Positions 43,696 to 51,597 of a stretch of DNA of 61,942 nucleotides are shown here, one piece after another. This DNA comes from Planctomycetota bacterium (lineage in GTDB: Bacteria; Planctomycetota; Phycisphaerae; Phycisphaerales; UBA5793), in contig CAUJHZ010000039.1 of assembly GCA_963205185.1 (NCBI GenBank), forward strand, positions 1-61,942, written 5' to 3'. The translations under genes were made by a program, and so were the position numbers. The notes below the pieces were generated by a model that worked only from the letters and a program-made list of their open reading frames with translations, had not been told where the DNA came from and did not search any database. Numbering within the stretch: position 1 is the first letter of the stretch; each line of letters starts with the position of its first letter.

Positions 43696-45072
43696 TCAGG
43701 CCGATTCGCTGCCGCCGTTTTTGGCCGCGGCATCGGCGTCGGCGGCGAGACGGCGGAAATCGCGCACCGGCGTCTCGATGAGCGGGATTTCCGGCACACT
43801 CTTGGATGAGCCGGCGCCCATCGCTTCGAAGCGGCGCGCCTGCGGCAGGGCGCTGCTCTCGAGCGAGCCGACGAATCCGTTGTAGCAGCGCACCGCGCGA
43901 TCCAGGCCGTCGCCGACCTTCGACGCGTGATCTGCAAGGGTGCACAATCGACTGTGCATCTCGCACCCGAGATTCATGATCTCGCGCGCGTTGTCGGCCA
44001 GCGCTTCCTGCCGCCACCCATACGCCACGCTCTTGAGCAGGGCCATGAGCGTCATCGGCGTGGCGATGAGCACGTTGCGCGCCATGGCGTCGTCGAACAG
44101 CGCTTGATCGACGCGGATCGCCTCGGCAAAATGCGACTCGCCCGGCAGGAACATCACGACGAAATCCGGCGTGTGATCGAACTGCTCCCAGTACGCCTTG
44201 GCGCCCAGCGCGACGACCTGCTCGCGCAGGTGCCGCGCATGTCGCGCCAGCGCCGCCGATCGCGCTTCATCGCTGTCCGCAGCGATCGCGTCCTGGTAGG
44301 CGTCGATCACCGCCTTGGCGTCCACGACGATGCAGCGCCCCTCGGGCAGATGCACGATCATGTCCGGCCGCTGCCGCGCGCCGCCGGCCGTCTCCAGCGA
44401 CGGCTGCTCGACATAATCGATGTGTTCCGCCAGCCCCGCGAGTTCAACGATGCGCCGCAGTTGAAATTCGCCCCACCGGCCGCGCGTCTGTGATCCCTTG
44501 AGCGCCAGGGTCAGCTGCGACGTCTCGCGCCGCAGCGTCTCGCCCGTCTGTTTCATGTATTCGATCTGCTCGTGCAGCCGCGTGTGCGACGCGGCGCGGT
44601 CTTTCTCGATCCCCGCGAGCATCTTCTCGTAGCGCTCGAGCGACTCGCGCATGGGTTTGATCATCTCGTCGATGGCTTTGCGCCGCTGGTCGAAGTGCTC
44701 GGCGGCGCGGGCGTTGTTGTCTTTGAGAATGTCGCTCGATATCGCCTTGAACTGGTCGGTGAGCTGCTGCCGGGCGGACTGGAGATCGGCGAGGCGCTGC
44801 TGGTGCGATCGCTCATCGGCATCCTGGCGGGCTTCGAGGGCCGCAACCCGCTGGCTCGCCTGCGACAGCTCCACCGCCAGCCGCTCGGCCCGCTCGGCGG
44901 CGGCGCGGCGATCCTGCTCGACGCGGTCCAGCGCCGCCTGGCCGTGCCGCAACTCCTCCTGCACCCGAGCCGCAGCCAGCGCCAGCCGCGCCCGACCGAC
45001 CGCCAGCCACCCCGCCAGCGCCAGAGTCAGCAGAAACAGCACAAGAAACACGATCGCCAGCGTCTCAGCCAT
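43696..45072 (-). CDS. rmuC: RmuC-family DNA recombination protein
   Basis: A 458-residue protein with one N-terminal membrane helix (LAIVFLVLFLLTLALAGWLAV), a long coiled coil (residues 30-190), and an RmuC nuclease-like domain: KGSQTRGRWGEFQLRRIVELAGL, YVEQPS...RQRPDMIVHLPEGRCIVVDAKAVIDAY and MFLPGESHFAEA. Members limit inversion-type recombination. TACACT ends six bases before the ATG at 45072, predicting a leaderless mRNA. Confidence 0.93.
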   Translation of the reverse strand: MAETLAIVFLVLFLLTLALAGWLAVGRARLALAAARVQEELRHGQAALDRVEQDRRAAAERAERLAVELSQASQRVAALEARQDADERSHQQRLADLQSARQQLTDQFKAISSDILKDNNARAAEHFDQRRKAIDEMIKPMRESLERYEKMLAGIEKDRAASHTRLHEQIEYMKQTGETLRRETSQLTLALKGSQTRGRWGEFQLRRIVELAGLAEHIDYVEQPSLETAGGARQRPDMIVHLPEGRCIVVDAKAVIDAYQDAIAADSDEARSAALARHARHLREQVVALGAKAYWEQFDHTPDFVVMFLPGESHFAEAIRVDQALFDDAMARNVLIATPMTLMALLKSVAYGWRQEALADNAREIMNLGCEMHSRLCTLADHASKVGDGLDRAVRCYNGFVGSLESSALPQARRFEAMGAGSSKSVPEIPLIETPVRDFRRLAADADAAAKNGGSESA

Positions 45073-45078
45073 GCAATC

Positions 45079-45084
45079 AGTGTA
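45079..45084 (-). promoter_or_regulatory. -10 box (TACACT) for leaderless rmuC
   Basis: TACACT on the minus strand, then six bases (GATTGC), then ATG. It is only 74 bases from the opposite TATAAT box at 45158, making a compact divergent promoter pair. Confidence 0.5.
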
Positions 45085-45157
45085 CCCGAATCGACGGCGA
45101 AAGTGGGGGATTCGTCGTTCAAATCGCACCACGCGACCGTTGTATTCCGGCTTCCGT

Positions 45158-45163
45158 TATAAT
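45158..45163 (+). promoter_or_regulatory. Perfect -10 box (TATAAT) at a leaderless start
   Basis: The consensus TATAAT is followed by exactly six bases (CAGCAC) and ATG 45170. There is no room for a ribosome-binding site in the mRNA. A -35 of consensus type is not obvious. Confidence 0.65.
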
Positions 45164-45169
45164 CAGCAC

Positions 45170-45922
45170 ATGCCCAAGACCGGTCCTGCGTTCGACAGCG
45201 GTGAAGACACGCCGCGCGCCGTTTGCCCCGCGTGCGGCTACACGCTCGATCCGCTGGCCAGCTCGGGCCGGTGCTCCGAATGCGGCCTGTCGCCGGCCAA
45301 CATCCTCGTTGAAACCGATGCCCGCGTCACGTTCTGCACGTCCGCTCCGCAGATGATGAACGTCGTCTTCGGCCTGTGCGTCATCGCCACGGTGCTGGCC
45401 TTTCACTTCGGCTACATCTCCTCGAACACCGCGTTCGTCCTGACCGTTGCGGCGACCCTCGCGCTGCTCGCGGGCGCACTGGTGTGGCATGTGCGCGACT
45501 TCTCGTCGCCGCACGTCATGCACCGCTTCTGGATGATGCCCGACGAAATCATCATCCACCTGCCCAACGGCTGCATCATCCGGCTGCCGTGGCGCACGCT
45601 GCGCTCGGCCGTGAGTTCGCAGCGCGATCCGCAGTCGGGCTCGCTCTCGCACCGGCTGCAGCAGCTGTCGCCCGCGCGCCTCGACCTTTCCCCACCCGAT
45701 GCACACTACTGCACGCTTCGCTTCTATTCGACGGTGTGGCCCACGCTGCTATGTCCGGTCAAGATGATCGTGGTCATCATCCCGCCCGAGCGTCGCGAGG
45801 TGTTCAACGCCAAACTCCGGGAGGTGCTGCGGCCCGACGCCGCGCCCGCCGCACCTGCATCGCCGCCAGACCCCTTACAATCACCGGATGTCCGAGACGA
45901 TCACCAGCCTGCTCGCGCCTGA
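45170..45922 (+). CDS. Zinc-ribbon membrane protein
   Basis: A 250-residue protein with an N-terminal zinc ribbon (CPACGYTLDPLASSGRCSECGLS), two hydrophobic helices (MNVVFGLCVIATVLAFHFGYIS; FVLTVAATLALLAGALVW), and a PH-like soluble region (MMPDEIIIHLPNGCIIRLPWRTLRSAVSS). The start is fixed by the adjoining -10 box. Its 3' end overlaps dinG by 35 bases in a different frame, so it and dinG may be regulated together. Confidence 0.8.
   Translation: MPKTGPAFDSGEDTPRAVCPACGYTLDPLASSGRCSECGLSPANILVETDARVTFCTSAPQMMNVVFGLCVIATVLAFHFGYISSNTAFVLTVAATLALLAGALVWHVRDFSSPHVMHRFWMMPDEIIIHLPNGCIIRLPWRTLRSAVSSQRDPQSGSLSHRLQQLSPARLDLSPPDAHYCTLRFYSTVWPTLLCPVKMIVVIIPPERREVFNAKLREVLRPDAAPAAPASPPDPLQSPDVRDDHQPARA
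45876..45881 (+). promoter_or_regulatory. -10 box (TACAAT) inside upstream gene for leaderless dinG
   Basis: TACAAT plus six bases (CACCGG) precede the dinG ATG, all within the last codons of the zinc-ribbon gene. No Shine-Dalgarno motif is seen. Confidence 0.5.
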
Positions 45923-48029
45923 AGGGCCGATCGCCCGCCGCATCGCCGGCTTTGAGGCCCGGCCGCAGCAGACCGAAATGGCACGGGCCGTCGAGCGCAC
46001 GCTCGCGACGCGCGGCCACCTGCTCGTCGAGGCGGGCACCGGCGTGGGCAAGAGCTTCGCCTACATGCTTCCGGCCATCCAGCGCGCAGTCGCCGCCCGC
46101 GAGCGCATCGTCATCGCAACCAACACCATCAGCCTGCAGGAGCAACTGATGGAAAAGGACATCCCGCTGCTCCAGGCGGCGCTGCCCGACGAGTTCACCG
46201 CCGTACTCGTCAAGGGGCGCGGCAACTACCTTTCCATCCGCCGCCTCAAGCTCGCCAGCGAACGGCAGAAGACGCTATTTCCCGATCGCGCCCAACTCGA
46301 CGACCTGCACATGATCGAAGACTGGGCCTATGAGACCAACGACGGCACGCTGGCCACGCTGCCGCAACTCGCCCGGCCGGACATCTGGGACCGCGTGCAG
46401 TCGGACGCGGACAACTGCATGGGCCGGCGCTGCCGGACGTATCGCAAGTGCTTCTTTCAGAGCGCGCGGCGGCGCATGGAGGTGGCCAATATCCTCGTGT
46501 GCAACCACGCCCTGTTCTTTTCCGATCTCGCGCTGCGCAGCCAGGGCGTCGGCTTCCTGCCGCGCTACGACCACGTCATCTTCGATGAAGCGCACAACAT
46601 CGAAGACGTCGCATGCGAGCACTTCGGCCTGTCGCTCACCGAGGGGCGCGTGGCGCACCTGCTCAACTCGCTCTACGCCGATCGGCGCAGCAAGGCGCAG
46701 ACCCGGCCGCGCGGCTTTCTCGCCTCGCTCGAACTCGAAGACGGCGACGACGAGGCCATCAACCAGACGCTCAACGCCGTGAGCCGCTGCCGCGCCGCCA
46801 TGCGCGCCTGGTTTGACAACTGGATCGCATATTACGAGCGCCAGCGCGGCAGCCAGCAGGCCGTGCGCCTGCACGAGCCAAATCTCGTCGAGAACCTCCT
46901 CAGTCCGGTGGCGACAGAACTGGCCCTGCGCCTGCGCCGCCTCAAGGAGTGCGCCCGGCGCGATGAGGACAAGTTCGAACTCAATTCGTACATGCAGCGG
47001 GCCTCGGCCATCGCCGGCGACGCCGCGGCGCTCACCGAGCAGGCGCTGGGCGGCTGCGTGTACTGGGTCGAAGTGGGGGCCCGCAGCGAACATCGCGCCT
47101 CGCGCCGCGTGAGCCTGTCGTGCTCGCCCGTCGAAGTCGGCCCCGTGCTGCGCGAGCAACTGTTCGAGAGCGAGGTGACGGCCCAAGCGGCGCGCGCTGA
47201 TGATGAAGCGGGGGACGACTTCACTGCGGATGAAGACGAGGCGCCGCCGCCTGCCGCGCCGGCGCCGTCTTCCAGTGTCGCCAGGCGCCCTTCGATCATC
47301 CTCACCAGCGCCACGCTCACGACCGGTCGCGGCGACTTCTCGCACCTGCGCTCGCGCCTGGGCTGCGATGACGCCGACGAACTGCAGCTGGGCAGCCCCT
47401 TCGACTATGCGCGGCAGGTGAAAGTCATCGTCGAGCGCGACCTGCCCGACCCCGGCGACGGGTTGTACATCGACCGCCTCGTGCCGCGCGTGCTCCATCA
47501 CCTCCGCGCGACCGACGGCGGGGCGTTTGTGCTCTTTACGAGTTTCGCGATGCTCAATCACGTGGCCGACCGGCTGCTCGTGCAGTGCCGCGAGACGGGC
47601 GTGGAGGAATTCCCGCTGCTCATTCACGGCCAGGACGGGCCGCGCGGCCTGCTGCTCAAGCGCTTCCGCGAAGATGAGCGCAGCGTGCTGCTGGGCACGG
47701 CGAGCTTCTGGCAGGGCGTCGATGTGCGCGGCCGCAACCTGCGCAACGTCATCATCACGCGCCTGCCCTTTGACGTGCCCGACCGGCCGCTCATCGAAGC
47801 ACGGCTCGAGCGCATCAAGCAGCGGGGGGGCAATCCGTTCATGGAAGATTCGCTGCCGCGCGCTGTGATCCGCTTCAAACAGGGCTTCGGCCGGCTCATC
47901 CGCTCGACGACCGACACCGGCCGCTTCGTCGTGCTCGACTCGCGCGTGGTGACGAAGTTCTACGGCCGCAAGTTCCTCGATGCGCTGCCCGAAGGCGTGG
48001 TGGTGGAGGTGGAAGACCGAGACTCTTAG
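45888..48029 (+). CDS. dinG: DinG-like ATP-dependent helicase
   Basis: A 713-residue superfamily 2 helicase of the XPD/DinG branch. Walker A is EAGTGVGKS (K55), Walker B/box II is DEAHN, and four Cys (NCMGRRC...C..., then VCNHALFF) fit the Fe-S cluster site. Motifs SATLTTG, GTASFWQGVDVRG and the box VI region GRLIRSTTDTG are clear. DinG unwinds 5' overhang DNA, R-loops and G-quadruplexes. Residues 440-470 hold an acidic, Ala/Pro-rich insert. Its stop is one base from the first 126-bp repeat. Confidence 0.92.
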   Translation: MSETITSLLAPEGPIARRIAGFEARPQQTEMARAVERTLATRGHLLVEAGTGVGKSFAYMLPAIQRAVAARERIVIATNTISLQEQLMEKDIPLLQAALPDEFTAVLVKGRGNYLSIRRLKLASERQKTLFPDRAQLDDLHMIEDWAYETNDGTLATLPQLARPDIWDRVQSDADNCMGRRCRTYRKCFFQSARRRMEVANILVCNHALFFSDLALRSQGVGFLPRYDHVIFDEAHNIEDVACEHFGLSLTEGRVAHLLNSLYADRRSKAQTRPRGFLASLELEDGDDEAINQTLNAVSRCRAAMRAWFDNWIAYYERQRGSQQAVRLHEPNLVENLLSPVATELALRLRRLKECARRDEDKFELNSYMQRASAIAGDAAALTEQALGGCVYWVEVGARSEHRASRRVSLSCSPVEVGPVLREQLFESEVTAQAARADDEAGDDFTADEDEAPPPAAPAPSSSVARRPSIILTSATLTTGRGDFSHLRSRLGCDDADELQLGSPFDYARQVKVIVERDLPDPGDGLYIDRLVPRVLHHLRATDGGAFVLFTSFAMLNHVADRLLVQCRETGVEEFPLLIHGQDGPRGLLLKRFREDERSVLLGTASFWQGVDVRGRNLRNVIITRLPFDVPDRPLIEARLERIKQRGGNPFMEDSLPRAVIRFKQGFGRLIRSTTDTGRFVVLDSRVVTKFYGRKFLDALPEGVVVEVEDRDS

Positions 48030-48030
48030 G

Positions 48031-48156
48031 TAGGGTGCTGTTGAGGCTCTGCGAAACGCACCAATCGGCGGCCCACTCGCCAACGACGGTCATCACCTGT
48101 CGTGCGTCCGCCTCGGTGCGTTCCATTTCGCTTCGCTCCATTGCACGGCACCCTAC
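48031..48156 (+). repeat. 126-bp REP-like repeat, copy 1
   Basis: It begins TAGGGTGCTGTTGAGGCTCT, one base after the dinG stop, and ends ...GCACCCTAC. The two ends form an imperfect inverted repeat (TAGGGTGC at both outer ends, ACGCACC/GGTGCGT further in), a REPIN-like layout. Confidence 0.9.
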
Positions 48157-48169
48157 AAGACCGCGAATG

Positions 48170-48295
48170 TAGGGTGCTGTTGAGGCTCTGCGAAACGCAC
48201 CAATCGGCGGCCCGCTCGCCAACGACGGTCATCACCTGTCGTGCGCTCAACCCGGTGCGTTCCATTCCGCTTCGCTCCATTGCACGGCACCCTAC
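48170..48295 (+). repeat. 126-bp REP-like repeat, copy 2
   Basis: Same length and ends as copy 1 and nearly identical in its middle (a few substitutions). Thirteen bases separate the copies. The transposase stop lies 50 bases beyond. Confidence 0.9.
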
Positions 48296-48345
48296 AAAGC
48301 CGCGAAGCGCACCATATCTCACTCCATCTGCGCCACCGCGAGTCA

Positions 48346-48873
48346 TCAATCCAGGTCAAGATCGACGCTTGGCCCCGCCGTACCCCAATCCGCCGACAGG
48401 ACGCCGCGCCGAACGAACTTGTGCAGTGACGAATACGGCCAATCGATCGGTCGCAACGCATACCCATGTTTCACTGGGTTGTAGTGGATGTAGTCCACAT
48501 GTCGCGTGTAATCAGCCTCGTCGCGAATGACATGCTCCCAGAATCGCCTCTGCCAGATTCCGCGCTCACTTCGCGCCTCTCGGCTGCGAGACCGTGACTC
48601 GCCTCGGGGCATCGCGCGGCTGAATGCACTTTTGATCCGGCTCCATCGCGCTGAGTAATCAACGTCGCCAGGCGGCAGCGTCCAGATGGTGTGCAGATGA
48701 TCAGGGAGAACAACGATTGCATCGATGTGAAATGGAAGCTTCCGTCTAACCGCGTGGAAGGCGCCACGCAGGTTTTCAAGACGATCAATCAACAGAGTCG
48801 CCCGGCGATCAAGCAGCGTGAGCGTGAAGAAGTACGTGCCGCCGGCCACACGCCAGCGCCGATAGTGTGACAT
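48346..48873 (-). CDS. REP-associated tyrosine transposase (RAYT)
   Basis: A 175-residue Y1 HUH transposase. The HUH motif is H59-L-H61 (VVLPDHLHTIW), and HVDYIHYNPVKHGY holds the likely catalytic Tyr (Y128). GGTYFFTLTLLDRR and ERGIWQRRFWEHVIRD are hallmark stretches of the RAYT family. RAYTs are single-copy genes linked to dispersed REP repeats rather than ordinary insertion sequences. TACAAT ends six bases before the ATG, and part of that box belongs to repeat copy 3. Three repeats flank it, two beyond its 3' end and one at its 5' end. Confidence 0.93.
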   Translation of the reverse strand: MSHYRRWRVAGGTYFFTLTLLDRRATLLIDRLENLRGAFHAVRRKLPFHIDAIVVLPDHLHTIWTLPPGDVDYSARWSRIKSAFSRAMPRGESRSRSREARSERGIWQRRFWEHVIRDEADYTRHVDYIHYNPVKHGYALRPIDWPYSSLHKFVRRGVLSADWGTAGPSVDLDLD

Positions 48874-48879
48874 GACGCC

Positions 48880-48885
48880 ATTGTA
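48880..48885 (-). promoter_or_regulatory. -10 box (TACAAT) of the RAYT gene overlapping repeat copy 3
   Basis: TACAAT-GGCGTC-ATG on the minus strand. Its first two bases are the outer end of the 126-bp repeat, so repeat placement helps create the promoter. Confidence 0.5.
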
Positions 48886-49009
48886 GAGTGCTGTTGAGGC
48901 TCTGCGAAACGCACCGGTTCATCGCCCCAAGCGCGAATCAATGGGTTGCACGCTGATCATCCAACCCGGTGCGTTCCATTTCGCTTCGCTCCATTGCACG
49001 GCACCCTAC
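48884..49009 (+). repeat. 126-bp REP-like repeat, copy 3
   Basis: Same length and ends as copies 1 and 2 (one base differs in the first eight), but a different 50-base middle. Its right end (CCTAC) supplies the TAG stop codon of the zinc-ribbon gene at 49006-49737. Confidence 0.88.
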
Positions 49010-49737
49010 AAAATCGCCCCGCACTCCGGACACACACCGGAAGTGTTGCCGCGGAGGTCGTAACCGCAATGTTCGCACAGTCCGGCGCGGGGGATCGTGA
49101 AGCGCGGGCAGATGAAGGCGGCGAGCACGCTGAGCAGGCACACCGAGATGAATGCCGGCACGGCCGAATCGAGCGGGTAATACAGTGATCGGCTCCTTGT
49201 CATGTATGCGATGGTGACGATCGCCGCGCCGCCGTAGACCAGCGGCAGGGCGTATCGCAGATCGCGCCGCTCCAGCAGCGGCACCACGATCAGACTGCTG
49301 CACATGCCCACGACGCAGCCGACGAAGAACGAAACTGGCAGACCCAATGCCACATCATCCGCCGAAACCGAAATTCCTCCAAACGCCGACGGAGTCACGA
49401 GCAGCGCGAAGAGCATGGCCATCATCCCGAGGCCACCCATGGCAAAGATTGATGTCGCGACGAGCCGCGGCACGCGTGAAGCGACCGACAGCGATCGCGC
49501 CACCGCAAAGCCGCACGTGAGGCAGCGGCTGTCGCGCGCCACGTACTCAAGCCGTGCGCCGCAGGCAGCGCACGCCACACAAACGAAATCAACGTGGTGG
49601 ATGATTTCGCTCGGAGCATCGCCATGCCCCCGGTTCCACTGCGACCACTGCGGCAGCACGCGCTCCTGAGCCGGCGAGCCGCCCCGCCGCCGCAGGGCAA
49701 AGGCATGCACGAAATAGCGCCGCAGCCGCGACATCAT
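49006..49737 (-). CDS. Four-helix membrane protein with two zinc ribbons
   Basis: A 243-residue protein. The first ribbon (CVACAACGARLEYVARDSRCLTCG) is N-terminal, four membrane helices follow (for example LVATSIFAMGGLGMMAMLFALLV), and a second ribbon (CEHCGYDLRGNTSGVCPECGAIL) ends the protein. The ATG at 49737 overlaps the stop of the upstream gene (ATGA). The stop codon is formed by the end of repeat copy 3, so its natural C-terminus may have been altered. Function unknown. Confidence 0.82.
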   Translation of the reverse strand: MMSRLRRYFVHAFALRRRGGSPAQERVLPQWSQWNRGHGDAPSEIIHHVDFVCVACAACGARLEYVARDSRCLTCGFAVARSLSVASRVPRLVATSIFAMGGLGMMAMLFALLVTPSAFGGISVSADDVALGLPVSFFVGCVVGMCSSLIVVPLLERRDLRYALPLVYGGAAIVTIAYMTRSRSLYYPLDSAVPAFISVCLLSVLAAFICPRFTIPRAGLCEHCGYDLRGNTSGVCPECGAIL

Positions 49738-50486
49738 GATGTGACTCCGTGGATTTCGACTCCACATTCGGGGCACACGCCGGTGGTGTTGCCTTGGAGG
49801 TCGTAGTTGCAGCTGGTGCAGCGGCAGCGCGCCGCGCGCCGGCGGTGGCGCGCCTCGCGCAGCACTAAATCGAAAAGCCTGCACAGCGCGACGATGACGA
49901 ACCAGAAGGTGCCGTACGCAAGTTGGCCCGTCCAGATGGGGCGGAAGGGGAGAACAGTGGCGACCGTGAATGGATCCGGCGGATCCGCAATGATCATCGC
50001 CGTTGCCGGATCGGGATCACACCAGTCGAACCACCGGCACCACAGCACCGGCACCGGCCAGCCGACTCCGGTGAATGTCTCGTAAGTGCGCTCGCCCTCC
50101 GCAAGGTCGGCACCGCGGCCAAGCGCATGGGGACTTACCCAACCAGGCCGGGTCGTCGACATCAATCCGCTCTCGCGCAGCAAATCATGATCCTGCCAGC
50201 GGCTTGCCGGAGTGGTTGTCGTCTCATACCAAAGCAGCCACGGGTACCGCTTCTCATCTCCGCTCTCATAGAAGGTAACGACGACGCGATCATCCATCTC
50301 CAAATGCACGGGCCACGGCCGTGGAAACCGAGTCATCTCTTGCCTCAGTCGCTCCTCAAACACCTCAGCAAAGCGCTGCGAAAACCACCCCGACCACGCC
50401 GCGTTGGTCGCGAGCAGCAGCGCCAGCGTCCACGCAAGGTTGGCCGCGAGCCACCGTCGCCAGGATGTCGCACCACCTTTGGTCAT
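49734..50486 (-). CDS. Zinc-ribbon membrane protein, tandem paralog 2
   Basis: A 250-residue protein starting MTKGGATSWRRWLAANLAWTL, with an N-terminal helix, an extracytoplasmic region, a second helix (YGTFWFVIVALCRLFDLVL) and a terminal ribbon CTSCNYDLQGNTTGVCPECG. The start overlaps the previous stop (ATGA). Its first ~12 residues and DNA closely match those of the gene at 50483, indicating tandem duplication. Confidence 0.82.
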   Translation of the reverse strand: MTKGGATSWRRWLAANLAWTLALLLATNAAWSGWFSQRFAEVFEERLRQEMTRFPRPWPVHLEMDDRVVVTFYESGDEKRYPWLLWYETTTTPASRWQDHDLLRESGLMSTTRPGWVSPHALGRGADLAEGERTYETFTGVGWPVPVLWCRWFDWCDPDPATAMIIADPPDPFTVATVLPFRPIWTGQLAYGTFWFVIVALCRLFDLVLREARHRRRAARCRCTSCNYDLQGNTTGVCPECGVEIHGVTS

Positions 50487-51217
50487 GGGCGCCCGCTTTC
50501 CGCTGCTGCGACTCCGCACTCCGGGCACACGCCGGTGGTGTTTCCTTTAAGACGATATCCGCAGGCGATGCACTGATTCCGGCGCAGGCGCCACCGTCGG
50601 CGCATGCTGAATCCAAGCGGGAACGCGGCAACGACGGCAAGCCACATCGCCGCACACAGCGCCTGCCCGGTCCATATCACGCCAAGGGGCCAGTTGCCTT
50701 CGATCACTGTAAAGCCGGGCGAACCGGCAGGGCGGCGCTCACCCTGCCACGGCACCGTCCGCATGCGCGACTCGAACTCGTCCTGTTGCCGACCCACCCA
50801 CAACAGGCGCATCGGCCAGCCGACTGCGGCGTAATGCGTCCAGTAGATCGGCTCCTCGACGCCTGCTTCCTGTTGCGTGATGGCGGCTCGAGTCGCGCGC
50901 TCGAGCCAGGCGGGCGCAACTTCTTCGTAGCTTGGTTGACGACTCGATACTTCTCGGACTGGTCGAATCGCAACTGTCCACGTCGCGACGGCCCGGGCGG
51001 GCACGACCTCCGTTACACGAATCAGAGTTGGTCCGCCGGGCGAAAGCACCGCAACCGTCATCCCCTGACGGCGAACCGTCTTTCGATTGAACGTCGACAC
51101 GCCGGCAGACTGAAACCAGACCGCCCAGGCAATGTTCGTGACAACCAGCAGCCCCGCGGTCCACAGGAACATGATCAGCGCCGTTCGTCGCCAGGATGTC
51201 GCACCGCTCCTGCTCAT
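50483..51217 (-). CDS. Zinc-ribbon membrane protein, tandem paralog 1
   Basis: A 244-residue protein starting MSRSGATSWRRTALIMFLWTAGLLVVTNIAW, helix-bounded, with a terminal ribbon CIACGYRLKGNTTGVCPECG. It is the first intact gene of the coupled set. Immediately upstream on the same strand is a broken ribbon sequence (51218-51297), so the cluster once had another member. Confidence 0.82.
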   Translation of the reverse strand: MSRSGATSWRRTALIMFLWTAGLLVVTNIAWAVWFQSAGVSTFNRKTVRRQGMTVAVLSPGGPTLIRVTEVVPARAVATWTVAIRPVREVSSRQPSYEEVAPAWLERATRAAITQQEAGVEEPIYWTHYAAVGWPMRLLWVGRQQDEFESRMRTVPWQGERRPAGSPGFTVIEGNWPLGVIWTGQALCAAMWLAVVAAFPLGFSMRRRWRLRRNQCIACGYRLKGNTTGVCPECGVAAAESGRP

Positions 51218-51297
51218 AGGCGCACTTGTTGCTCAGTCCCGCCCCCGCATCGGGCGACTGCCGCTCTCCTCGCCTTCAGACGATACCCGCGAGCCGG
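51218..51297 (-). pseudogene. Degenerate zinc-ribbon gene remnant
   Basis: Translated on the minus strand this reads ...RGYRLKARRAAVARCGG..., aligned to CGYRLKGNTTGVCPECGV of the adjacent gene. The DNA shares the stretch GCGGGTATCGTCTGAAGG with GCGGATATCGTCTTAAAGG at 50545-50563. Three of the four Cys are lost. It is a decayed tail of a fourth copy. Confidence 0.6.
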
Positions 51298-51597
51298 GCA
51301 TCGGCCCGGTGGGGCGCGGGGGCGGCCGGCGCCGCTTCCCTCCACTCCGTGAAACCCGCGGCTGCCGCCGACGGCTCCGGGAAGGCGCTCGACGCGCCCC
51401 ACCCGGACTCCCGGACGAAATGGGAACAAAAATCCTGCGCAAAACGTTGCTCTGTGGGCCATTGGGCGCATTCTTCTGGTACCATACCCGGCTGCCCCCG
51501 GCCAGTGCGTTATCAGACGGCCTCTCACAACCTCTGCCACGGCAACACCTTCCGGACATTTCTGTCCACCACAGCCACATACCTGGAGCATCGAAGC
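51298..51597. other. Gap upstream of the large secreted protein
   Basis: About 300 bases with no gene. GC-rich at first, then less so near 51430-51500, where a promoter for the plus-strand gene may lie (TACCAT at 51480 is the best hexamer). Nothing firm. Confidence 0.3.

Noticed and set aside
46275-48083. Long minus-strand frame antisense to dinG
   Set aside because: High-GC shadow; dinG motifs are intact on the plus strand.
48029-48295. Open frames over repeat copies 1 and 2
   Set aside because: They translate the repeat itself; the same peptides recur because the DNA repeats.
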